From Pocillopora verrucosa (taxonomy: Eukaryota > Cnidaria > Anthozoa > Scleractinia > Pocilloporidae): a stretch of 64,000 bases of DNA. Within the stretch, counting starts at the first letter, position 1, and each line of letters begins with the position of its first letter. Of this stretch, positions 1 to 10,510 are shown piece by piece. The stretch covers positions 15,747,839 through 15,811,838 of the forward strand of contig NC_089320.1 of NCBI RefSeq assembly GCF_036669915.1, given 5' to 3'. A model generated the notes under the pieces. The model saw only the letters and a program-made list of their open reading frames with translations, was not told the origin of the DNA and ran no database searches. The translations under genes were made by a program, and so were the position numbers.

Positions 1-3000
1 GTGTGTTTCAGACCCACCCAGTGGACCTGTCACAGGAACCATGAGATGTGCAGATAATAGATATCAAGTGACATAGTGGTAACTACTACAACCATTCTAA
101 ATTAATAAAATTAGATCCTGTCTAACTCAACTGTACATTATTTCCTGGTGGGAATACTTTGAGATGTAAGGATCAAAACAAGGAAATGTGTAGAGTAATA
201 TTACTATGCTCCCATATGTATGCCTAAACTGGGGAACAAGTGTTAAGGGAAAAAAAGTCCTGCCATCCACCATCCAAATTCAGAGTGAACTTACACTGTG
301 GTAGCAGTTTCCAAGCTTTCTACTTACAACAGTGTACAATGTATGTTTGCTAACACAACAGTGACAAAAGTATCTCTCTAGGAACCACTAATTTAAATAA
401 AATTAATCCTTTTCACCCTTACATAAGCATGCATATTCTCCACACTGTTCTCTAAACATTTCCTAATGGTACTGACAAGGAGACCTTGTTTATCAATCAA
501 AAGCTTACTGACTCGGTGATCATATCTTTTATTCTCATGACCCTTATGTTTGGTGAAGTGGTGATAATGTGAGAAGTATTCAGCTGCTGATCACTCATGG
601 GGGTGAATTGGTTAATCAGACATTCCATTTACCTCTTTTGCTTTTATGGAAACTAAAGAAGGAAGTACTTGAAATGTGCCATCATCAAAGTGAATAATCA
701 GTAGCTGGGAAAAGAAAAAAAAAAACAAGAATTCGGTCTTGATATAAAAGGGACAATTAATTCACAAAGTACCTCAAATTATCATGTGATGTACGCAAGC
801 AAAGTTAAGCTCTGAACACATAACTTCTCAGTTAAACTTTAACTTAAATTACCAACCTTGTAATTGTGCACTAAAAGATAGAAGCGGTTTCCAAGTTTGG
901 AAATGTCTAAAGTACCATCCTCGATGTCAAATCTGTGCCCTGGAATTAAAAATAAACCAATGCTGATTTCACAATGCAAATATAATACAAGTTAGTTGTA
1001 AAAAAAATTCTAACTTCAAGCAACTTTAGAAGGAAATTGTGTGGATGTCTTCTTGATTATAAATTGAAGTGTAGTAGTCTATCACATCAATGAATGATCC
1101 AGTGAAGTTTTCTTGCACAAAGAAAGTCTCCCCTTGCCGGTATGCTATACAACACAAGAAAGCCTAAAAACCTTTTATATTTCATCTCTCTGTTGCTATG
1201 TGCACAATGTGATTGCTCAATTTGGTGGGCTAGCTGTACTCTGCTATAAAGTCTGCCACAGCCTTCAAAGTTGTTTTTGTTCCAAAAATCTCTTTTTTTT
1301 CATTAGTTACTGTTCTTAACTTTTAGCCATAAATGAAATTAAAATTAATTTTATTAAGATAAAAAGCCTTTGATGAGCTTTTATTTAACAACCATTAACC
1401 ATTGGAACGAAGAAAACTTTAGCTGATAGGGCTAGCTTTTGCCAGTGCAGCTCCTAAACTCTGGATTGGTCTTCCTAGTTCAATAAGAAATGTAAATAAC
1501 TTAATTAAATTTAAATCTCTATTGAAGACATACTATTTCAATGTAACATATCATAATTGATATTTAGTTTTAAAGTTTTTATTCAAGTTTTTAAATTTTT
1601 GTTTGATATTGTTTATATTATTTAATAGTTTTGTATATTTTGATACAATGCTGCGTATTTAAATTTTTATCTAGCATTTATATTTATATTTACTTTATTC
1701 TATTTATTTTATTGCGCATTTGATCATATGCACATGTAAAATGCGCATTACAAATAATAAATATCATTATTATTATTATAATTATTATTATTGTGTATTA
1801 CAAAATGCCACTAAACAGCAATTTCAAATGGACTCCTTTTGTTTTTTAAGACCATTTGCTGGATTAAAATTGTTTTTCCACCCTTTTTAATACAAAATGA
1901 TTTTAACCATAACAAACATAAAACGTTACCAATTCCATTAGCTGTTACTGTCCATACTTCCATTGATGACTGTTGAAGCTTACAAACGTGGCAGCCAGCA
2001 CATCTTTTAGTATGTGACTTTGTATGTAGGGCAGCTAACAACTCATCCATATCAAACACACATGGAAGGAGAACTGTGTAAGTTCTTTTATCCCATGTGG
2101 TGACAGATACATGAACTAGCTCACTGGAAAAAAGAAATTAAGGCAAGTTTATAACATATACATACAGTGCACAACAGCATGTCAACACCAAAAATTGCTC
2201 CTTTAACCCATCAACTCCCAAGATCTGATTGTTAATTCTCCCCTCTAGCTGCTACACATTTCCTTGTAAATTAGTTAAGAGAACTTGGTGCCAGATCAAG
2301 ATAACAGCTTTTACCTGATAAGTTTGAATCATCTCATTTGCTGAAGAATGTATGGATATTGTAGTGAGAATTTTTATGTTAATCACTTGTGGGAGTTAAC
2401 CCTTTAACTCTTGGATCAAATTATCCTTACTGTCAACCATGCAATTCATGTAATGTTAGTTTAGAGAATTTAGTATTGGATCAACTAATTATCCCCAAAT
2501 TGATATTTTTCTTTATTCTCATCACTTATCTGGTTGATATTGTATTGATATTGTAAGGAGAAATTCTGTCTTAGTCACACATGGGAGTTAAGGGTTAAAG
2601 GGTTAATGCCAGATGCTTCTCTCAACATCTGGATTACAGAGTGAAAAGTGGAGTCAAAAATAATTGCCAAAAAAAACCACATAATTTGCAGTTGTATATG
2701 TAGTAGTTAAAAATTGTACTTTTAGATCAAATTAATCTTAAACCAAATAGATTTCTTCACTCCTTTGCTCTAGATGGGTTAATAAGCATATCTCATAAAC
2801 AACAGAAAATTCCAATCAAATTAGTTGAAATCAGTTCAACCTGAATTTATTTTAAACTGCAAGATATACACTTCTTGAGGTCTCACCAGCATTCACTTGA
2901 ACTACACATGATGCTGTCAGCCTAAAAAAGAAATTATTGAAACATTATGTACAAATTGCTGTTATTTGTAATGATCACTTTTTCTTAAATAGGGAAGGAA

Positions 3001-5592
3001 TATTAACTGTCCTGAAAACTTACTAGGCTTTCATCTTCATCATAAACTGGGCCAGACACATCTGTAAAGTTTCCTTGATTGATGAATTGCTTCTTGAATG
3101 CTTGCCTCTTGTAATGCCGTATCCAAAACTCTTTGGCCTCTCTTAAGCCATTCACCCAGTCTTCCATTGCTTGCCTAGACTGTAAAAGAAAAAACACCAT
3201 GAAGACCAGAGCCATATTTAGTACACTGATTGCCATGAAAGCTTGTTATTTCAATTTTTATATGGCAATTCATAAATGATGGGCTTCTTCCACAGCATGA
3301 TGTATGCAGTACAGCAATGTGTGTACTGGCCAACTCTCCAGAATATCTGGAAGTCTCCTCTATGCAAGAAAAACCTCTTTATCACATTTAAAACTTTTTA
3401 AATCTCCCAGATAAAAGTAAATTTGAATAACTCTTTCTTAAAATAAGAGTCAAATCAACAAATTTTAACTCCTTCTAAACTTTGGACTTTCTGTTTAAGG
3501 GTTGTTTCATATTTGAATGAATTTTGAAGCTTTGGATAACCTGTGTCAATTTTAGTTTCAGTATGTGGAGACACTGCGTGAAGCCCTCAATTCAAATATT
3601 ATTTTTTCTCTAATAGGAGAAGGGGGAATTGGTAAAACTTAAAATATGGCTAGATTTCAGATTCCTGCAAGGAAATTTGGATCACTGGCAAAGTGGTGTC
3701 TATAGGTGTAATAATCAAAAAATATTTGGCCCCTTTTAACTCTTCAACCATTAACCCTTTCACTCCCAAGATCTAATTAGTAATTCTCCTTACTATCTGC
3801 CATACAATTCTTATGATGCTAGTTCAGAGAATTTGGTGTTGGATCAACTAATAATCCCATGGTTGACATTCTTCTCTATTCTCATCACCTGCCTGCATGA
3901 TATTGTATTGATATTGTAAGGAGAAATTCTGTCTTGGTCACTTGTGGGAGTGAAAGGGTCAAGAGCAACTAGCATATACCGATAGTTCCTCTCCATGATA
4001 TTACCCCTAATTCAAACATTAAGGATGAAAAAAGGAAACAATCACCAACTAAAGATGCTCTTGATTGTTAAACAAATTCTCCTTGTCAGCACCTTAGGAA
4101 ATGTATATAACACAGTAAAGAGTATGCATACTGACATTATGGCAAAAGGGGTGTAGATAACTTTAGAATCAGTACCTCAGCAGAAAACTTGTACTCTTTA
4201 GCCTCTTCGCCATTAAGTGTCAGCTTGAAGCTGCAGTTCTCGTATTGTTTGCTGGACATCAAAATTTCTGTTATACCACTGACCTAACAACATAATCACC
4301 AATGATTAGCAAAATGATAACTACATCAAGTGTCAAGCCTTGAAACAATCATCCATATGAGCAAATTCTATGATGTATGGTAAGTTTTATAACTGAATAG
4401 AATTAATGACGAAAGTCCCAATCAGGCTCTGAAATTAACTGCATGAATAATAATAAATTGCAGTTATTTGACAGGTATGTGGGCCAATTAATACCTTGAC
4501 TAATACTAACTTTTTGATAATATAGCTTAATATAATTACAGTATTGTACAACTTCAATTACATCTATAAGCACAATGATAATTTTGATTTACCTCTTCCA
4601 GACATATTTTTAAATCCTCTTTTGATCTTTGCCTCTTATAATACATGTCCTTGCTTTCATACTGATATATCACTGTCTCCAACAGCTGTAGATCAAGAGA
4701 AAATTATAAATGCTGTTATTCATCAACTTTGTTATTCAATACAGGGACAGATCCAGGAATTTTTAATAAGGGGTCCAACCTTTGATTCTGAAACAAAGAA
4801 ATTTCTCTTTTTTTAACATGGTCTATATAAGCTATTGCAAGAAAAGTAAATATCCAATACTTTATACTGGGAGTACCAGCCTGTAATCTTGTGATTTAAA
4901 CAATTTTTGTGTTACAAGATGAAAAAAAGAATCCACAGGTCTAATAGGAAGGGGGGTCTGGACCCCTTAGAACCTTCTCATGCATCTGCCACTGGAATAT
5001 ACATATTTTATGGAGTAAAATTACAAAAGCATCCAAAAGTTCATGATGTAAATTTTACGGTTAATTTTCACATTTTACTTTATCCATCTGAACAAGTACA
5101 AACATACCACTCTGCTATGACCACGTGAAAATACCTCTTTACTTTCAGCGCTGCTTCGTGGTAATTAAAAAAATTATCAAGAACAACAGCGTCAGACCAT
5201 AGGTATGAGAGGAAATTTTAGTTTCGGTTTCCGGCCAATTTCAATTCACGATTTCTAAACATTAATGACTCTGTCGCTTAAATCGTACGGAAGTTTTTAA
5301 ATCAGACTCACAAAATGCATACTTCTGTAAAGAATAGCTGAATGAAAACAAATGAAACTCTGACTCATAGAAAGTTTGGTCGCTTGTGCAGCCCTTACCA
5401 CGAAGAAAGCCCGTTTTGGTCTTCCAAGCTTGCTTGCACGGTGAAAAATTAAATTTCCTTCCAAATGTGGAGGAGGACGAGTCTATAGGATGAATGTAAA
5501 AAAACTAAGAATGGTAAAAGTTTCCAGACATTGTATTAAACGACAAAGATATTTACCGCTGTTTGACTCCGTACTTCCGTATCAGAGGCCAT
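1..5592 (-). CDS. PH-domain protein of unrecognised family, 5' part (gene runs off left edge)
   Basis: Coding exons read leftward: 5557-5592 (ATG at 5590-5592), 5399-5482, 4593-4685, 4176-4283, 3024-3179, 2887-2921, 1930-2123, 857-939, 633-704, and a tentative exon ending at 26. All junctions down to 633 have GT-AG sites and compatible phases, giving 287 residues before the tentative exon. Residues about 15-130 read as a pleckstrin-homology domain: a strand pair around HLEGNLIF and RAFFVLLETVIYQYE, then a C-terminal helix with the invariant Trp (W115 in EDWVNGLREA). PH domains usually bind phosphoinositides or proteins at membranes; that role is inferred from the family. Downstream is an acidic linker (VYDEDESL), then a cysteine-rich stretch (CSSSECWC, later RCAGCHVC) and beta-rich sequence with FDIEDG and HFDDG that I cannot place. 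It shares a short intergenic promoter with the mitochondrial EF-Ts gene. The 3' end is outside the window. Confidence 0.75.
403..615. mobile_element. MITE of the TTAA/CCCTTT family
   Basis: A segment of about 213 bp in the intergenic or intronic DNA left of the exon at 633. It starts with TTAA followed by CCTTTTCACCC and ends with GGGGGTGAATTGGTTAA, so the two ends are imperfect inverted repeats. The interior matches other copies in the window, with segments on 'tgacaagga', 'tttattctcatgaccc' and 'gtggtgataatg'. Confidence 0.6.
1418..1800 (+). mobile_element. 3' end of a non-LTR retrotransposon (LINE), 5'-truncated
   Basis: Bases 1433-1554 translate in the plus direction to a stretch beginning AFASAAPKLWIGLPSSIRN and ending in a stop. 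This is the usual C-terminal signature of CR1/L2-like LINE reverse-transcriptase ORFs (consensus APKLWNSLP). It is followed by an AT-rich 3' UTR and a terminal (ATT)n tail at about 1758-1795. It lies antisense in an intron of the PH-domain gene. Only the last 40 or so codons remain. Confidence 0.7.
2203..2606. mobile_element. Two adjoining MITEs of the TTAA/CCCTTT family
   Basis: The first copy spans about 2203-2399 and the second about 2396-2606. They share the TTAA between them (GGGAGTTAACCCTTTAACTC). The second ends with GGGTTAAAGGGTTAA. Ends are inverted repeats of TTAACCCTTTAACTCC. The two interiors are different subfamilies: one has 'agatcaagataacagc', the other 'tgatattgtattgatattg'. 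Intronic to the PH-domain gene. Confidence 0.65.
3751..4152. mobile_element. Adjacent MITEs of the TTAA/CCCTTT family
   Basis: The first element runs from TTAACCCTTTCACTCC at 3751 to GGGAGTGAAAGGGTCAA at 3962. A second, less clearly bounded copy of another subfamily follows to about 4152 (interior 'atattacccctaattcaaac' and 'aattctccttgtcagcacc'). Both lie in an intron of the PH-domain gene. Confidence 0.6.
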
Positions 5593-5706
5593 GTTTTGAC
5601 AGCCTTGGCCTCACTCTAAAGTAAACAAAAAGAGACGAAGTGGAGTGGAGAGCAGAAAAGAAAGGTCACTTTGTACCAGTCTTCCTCATAGAGTTTCTTT
5701 TTCAAG
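5593..5706. promoter_or_regulatory. Shared bidirectional promoter, PH-domain gene / TSFM
   Basis: Only 114 bp separate the start codon of the leftward PH-domain gene (5592) from that of the rightward EF-Ts gene (5707). Both transcripts must start within or close to this interval. No TATA box is visible, which is common for divergent housekeeping promoters. The promoter role is inferred from gene arrangement. Confidence 0.65.
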
Positions 5707-8198
5707 ATGGCGGGTTTAGCTGTGACTTGTTCCAAACTCTGCTCTTTTAGTACATTTGGGGCGAGATCCACTCTCATAAGTACCAGAATTAAACAAGGTA
5801 TTGTATAGACATAGTCATCATGTTATAAATTCCGTCACAGCATACCTAATCAATTAGAGAAAAGCCAACTTACTCACAGAACGATTAATCAGCGGAATTA
5901 GACTCATGGACAAAATTGTGACGGCATTTAACCCTTTACGCCCTAACATCAGAATTCATACTAAGTTGCTGACAAGGGGAATTTGTTTAACAATCAAGAG
6001 TTTCTTTAGTTGGTGATAATTTCCTATATTCTCATTACATTAATGTACGTGAGAATATTTTTAGATTTTTTAATATATAAGATGGATCCCGTACGGGCCT
6101 GAATTTTTTTCAGGTCCTATTTACAACTACTCGTTTCAGTAGTGTTCTTAGCTGCGAGGATCTCCTAATTTCATCTCTCCACCGCAGTGCAAATATGTGA
6201 AAATTTCATATATCTACAATCTTCATATAAGATGGATGTTTTTTTTTATCTTCAAATAAGATTTTCCATGATATTTCCCTTGAGCTAGGTTGAACTCGGA
6301 AGTAGTTAAGGATAGGATTAGGAAGGAACAGATTATAATCGATTGAATGTAATCATTAGAATGTAGGTGTGATTTAGTGATGATATATATTGTAAGGAGA
6401 AAAATTAGATGCTATTCACTCTTAGAGGTTAAAGGGTTACGTTTTGAATTACTTGTTTATGTTAGGGTATTGATTCACTAGTGAATAGAAATGAGGAAAA
6501 GTTTAAATTTTTAAATTTTTTTTTTTTCATTTTGGCTTTTCTTTCCTACTTTCCACCATTTCTCCATTTTCTCAATTGTCATTACAAAATGATTGCATCA
6601 TTGAACAATCATATTCAGCAGTTGAAGGTAAAAAAAAAATATATAAACAAGCTGCCTTTTGAAGTGTGAAGAGGAAGAGGGTGTTCTCCTTAAGTGACTA
6701 TAATTAAATTTTTTATTAGACTGATTGGCAAAAGTGACAAATCTCGTGTTCCCTATAAAATTTGTAGGATTGACCATCCGGCTCCTGAGCTCAACACAGC
6801 AGAATTCCAGGAAAGTGGACAAATCATTGCTTTCTAGATTGAGAAAGGAAACTGGATTTGGTTTTGCTAAGTGCATGGAGGGTCTACAAGCAAGCAACAA
6901 TGATTATGATACAGCTTTGACATGGCTGAAGGCTGAGGCTGAGAAACAAGGCTGGGAGAAGGCTGCCAAACTACAAGGGAGGACTGCAGCTGAAGGACTT
7001 GTTGGAGTTCTAGTGGATGGCAACTTTGGTGCCATGGTTGAAGTAGGTTATAAAACTCTTACCTGCTTGAAAAACAATGTATCTTTTGCACGAATTTTTT
7101 TTTTCTGTTGTAAACTGTCTTTAAACTGAGTTTTTTTTAAATCAAGGTCCATTTTTCCCAGTAAGCACTAGGCACTTACAGAAACCCCCAATAGAAATCT
7201 TGAATAATGCGATAAAACATCCAGCCTTGAATCATTGATGAAATCCTCTGATACTCTGATCAGCTCTGGTTGAACTCTTAAGATTTCTAACCAGTTTTAT
7301 GATTCTCACTCTTCAAATTTCCCCATGAAAGAGTGAGAAGGATTTTGTTAAATACCTTTGCACTGGTAAATTTTTGTCTATTCTCATAAGGAGAATTTCT
7401 TTGTTAATTTTTTTACCAGGAATTTCAGGATTAAGTACAGTTGAGTAAATGAGTTTTTACCCTATGATGTGCAAATTTTTAGGGAGAAAAAAAAGAATAT
7501 TGTCTGTTGTTAAGATAATATACACTTTGTTGTTGTTGTTATTGTTTCTTTTTTAGGTTAATTGTGAGACAGACTTTGTAGCAAGGAATGAACTATTTGT
7601 GGACCTGGTATCCAATGTGGCAAACACAGCAATGGCAAAACGGAAGAAGATTGTAGATCAGAATCAAAAAATTAACACATTTGCTGGTGAATTTGAACAC
7701 TTAAGAGAAGTTATTCCAGAGCACAAATTGAGAAATGAGGAAGTGAAGAACAGTGGAGAGACTGTGGCAGAAACTGTGGCAAGAACAATTGGCAAACTAG
7801 GGGAAAACATCAAAATTAGCAAAGTTGTTACAATGACAACTGAAGTAAGCAATGTAATTGGTAGTTACACCCATGGTCCTTTTGTAAAATCTGTAGCAGG
7901 GTGTTCCCTTGGAAGGTATGGGGGTTTGGTGGCACTAAGGCCAAAAGATAGCACTACTAGTTTGAATTCTGTGCAGCAATTGGCCAATAAGGTAGCACAA
8001 CATGTTGTGGGAATGAATCCAAAGGTTATTGCACAAGATGGCAGTGGTAAAAATGACAGTGCTCTGGATGGAGAGACAAGTGATGTGCTACTTGAGCAGG
8101 AATACCTGTTGGATGACAGTCTGACAGTGAAGGACTTTCTAGAGAAGGAAGGAGTTGAAGTTGTTGATTTTGTTAGATATGAATGTGGCACACAGTAG
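5707..8198 (+). CDS. TSFM: Elongation factor Ts, mitochondrial
   Basis: Three coding exons: 5707-5797, 6768-7042 and 7557-8198, phases 1 and 0, giving 335 residues (the human protein is about 325). The protein is the guanine-nucleotide exchange factor that recycles EF-Tu-GDP to EF-Tu-GTP during mitochondrial translation. The first 30 or so residues are rich in Ser, Thr, Arg and Lys and lack acids, as expected for a mitochondrial presequence. A UBA-like N-terminal domain follows (SRLRKETGFGFAKCMEGL; later WLKAEAEKQGWEKAAKLQGR). The EF-Ts signature ETDFVARNE spans the start of exon 3 (T127-D128-F129-V130), the segment that contacts EF-Tu. The last exon holds the core dimerisation-type domain and ends with VEVVDFVRYECG. 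Exon 2 must start at 6768, because an upstream AG would bring an immediate stop. A polyadenylation signal lies 131 bp past the stop. Confidence 0.97.
5928..6439. mobile_element. MITE of the TTAA/CCCTTT family, split by a SINE
   Basis: Starts TTAACCCTTTACGCCC at 5928 and ends AGAGGTTAAAGGGTTA at 6439. The interior matches other copies ('gctgacaaggggaatttg', 'attgtaaggagaaa'). A SINE fragment occupies 6088-6224. Lies in intron 1 of TSFM. Confidence 0.65.
6088..6224 (+). mobile_element. 5'-truncated tRNA-derived SINE with 13-bp target-site duplication
   Basis: Begins within the T-arm of the tRNA-like head (CCCGTACGGGCCTG). It continues through the family body ('tttttttcaggtcctattt', 'agtgttcttagctgcgagga') and ends with the tail 'tttcatatatctacaatct'. 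It is flanked by the direct repeat ATATAAGATGGAT at 6075-6087 and 6225-6237, as expected for LINE-mobilised insertion. It sits inside a MITE, so it is the younger element. Confidence 0.8.
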
Positions 8199-8328
8199 CT
8201 CTTGGAAATACTTGATATACATTTGTCATTACCAAACCCTAACTAAGCGCTAAGCTAAGCTATGCTGCCATTAAAAGGCTTAGGATAAGAGCTGGTGTTT
8301 CAGATGCATTTGATAGCTTTGTTGCAGT

Positions 8329-8334
8329 AATAAA
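8329..8334 (+). terminator. Polyadenylation signal of TSFM
   Basis: AATAAA 131 bp after the TSFM stop codon. A candidate minus-strand AATAAA (TTTATT at 8352-8357) for the convergent VWA gene lies only about 20 bp away, so the two transcripts probably end tail-to-tail or overlap slightly. Confidence 0.6.
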
Positions 8335-8613
8335 GTAGCCCTACATATGTGTTTATTTGACTTTTTTTTATCAATCTGGACCCTAATTTTAAATTAATAG
8401 CTCATCTGTTTCTAATTAATCTTTACTAGGTTAGACTTGCCCCTACTTCCTTTCCCTCCCTCCCTCCCCCCCCCCCCAAAAAAAAAGTGCCAAGAAAACA
8501 CAGGTGGCACCAAGATACTCTTGTCTACCCTTTTTACAATTCAGATCTTTTACAGCAATTTGTTCAATAATTAAAAACTACAATCCTCCTCTTCCTTGGA
8601 AAGTGAGGCTCAA

Positions 8614-9826
8614 TCATCCCTCGTTGCAGTCCTTTTGGGTCAACTCATTTATTCGCTGCACCACTCTTTTGGCCGAATCATCAGCAATGGTAAAGAAGTC
8701 TTTTTTCGGATCTTTAACGAGTGACTCGAGCTGATCTCTGTGAATTACTGGACCGCTTGCGACTGTGATCACGTGTGTTGCATTTATCCTGGGATCCTAA
8801 GGGTTGGGGTGAAAAAAGGATTGAATGTAGTAAAAGAAGAGAAGCTTCCTCTGCGCTCATTGGTTGATTAGAAAAAACGCGCACCATTTTTATAACCAAC
8901 CAGAATTGAGCTAGCAAAGTTTTACGTGCCTTTTCCCGCGCTTGGAGGCAACTAAGGGCACTGCGATGTGTTCCCAGAGGTTCATTGATGGAAAAGACCC
9001 GCGCCACTTTGACATCCATACGTGGACTGATCAATGTTCCCGCTTGTGCACGGATAATTGTCTTACTAGAGCAGCTAATGTAACCCTGTTAATCGGGACA
9101 ACTTTCCTTTATATAGACACTTTGGCTCCTCAACCCGCGACGAAAATGCTAGTCCTTTCGATCTACCATAACCTACCGAGTTGTCCTATGAAGAACTGGT
9201 ATACCAGAGGAGACAGCTACGAGGACTAAAAACTCCGCAAACACTTCGCGGAGTTGTCTCGGAAGGGAGAGTTATTTGACATATTTGTCAGAAAAGACTC
9301 ACCAAGTAGAAACCTCCAAAACCACCATCTGAAAATACAATCAGGATTTTGGATTCTTCCGGCTTCGTGCCACTCTCTTCCCTAAACAGTTCATCTGCTG
9401 CTACCCTCAAACCCTCTTCAACGTCTGAAAATATACCGTGAAATTAAAAAAAAAAACCTGAATGTAATATCTCAGTTTCACTTTCCGCGATGGATACGGT
9501 GTTCTTACTTAACGTTGTGTGATTGTTCAAGAAAATTCGCGGCACTTTCTCAGCCACTCGGATGCAAACTAGACTCGATTGTGACTTTAACCCTTTACTT
9601 TTTGCTTAGCCCTTGACCCGTAAAAGTGACTAGCTTCTAATTTCTCCTTACAATATCACCCCTGAATCAAACATTACGTTCACGAGAATAGAGGAAACGA
9701 TCACTAATTATGGAGGCTCTCTATTGTTAGACAAATTCCCCTTCTCAGCACTTTAAGAAAGTATACAGAGCAGTATGAAGAATATGCATGTTAGTGTTAG
9801 GGTATAAAAGTTTTAAAGGGGTAAGC

Positions 9827-9862
<36 letters not shown>

Positions 9863-10473
9863 TATAGCAAGTAATTTAGTGTTATCAACTGGGTTGAAAA
9901 CGTAAATTAGCCACCGTAAAGAGTAAAAAAGCTGACGTTTCTAGCGTTAGCCCTTCGTCAGGGCGATTGGAAGGGCTAACGCTCGAAACGTCAGCTTTTT
10001 TACTCTTTACGGTGGCTATTTTACGTTTTCAACCCAGTTGTTAACACTAAATTACCTGCTATAAAAGGTTTAGACCGCTTAGGGTAAACGTACCCGTGTC
10101 TCCATCTCCGTAAACAATTGAGCCAATAGTAGACTCGATATCATCCGTGGAAGAAAATTTGGTGAAACTAGACACCAGTGTTGGTCTCATTGGGAACTTT
10201 ACGAGACACACACGAGTTTTCGTTGATCCCAATTCCATCAGCTGTATCATAAAAGTTGCAAAGCTTTTCATCGACCAAAATCCCTCCTCTGTTATACTTG
10301 TTGAAGTGTCGAACAACATTGCCACATCTTGCGACGTCACGCACACACCTGAAATGGGACGATCGAACTGAAAAGCGCGCAGTCTAGTTCATCAACCCTT
10401 TAACTCTCAATATCTGAATGTAAATTCTCCCTTCTGGTTCCTACACATTTCTTTGTAAATTAGTTACGAGATT

Positions 10474-10510
<37 letters not shown>

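Noticed and set aside
7865..8191. A minus-strand ORF opposite TSFM exon 3
   Set aside because: Shadow of the EF-Ts frame, which has clear family motifs.
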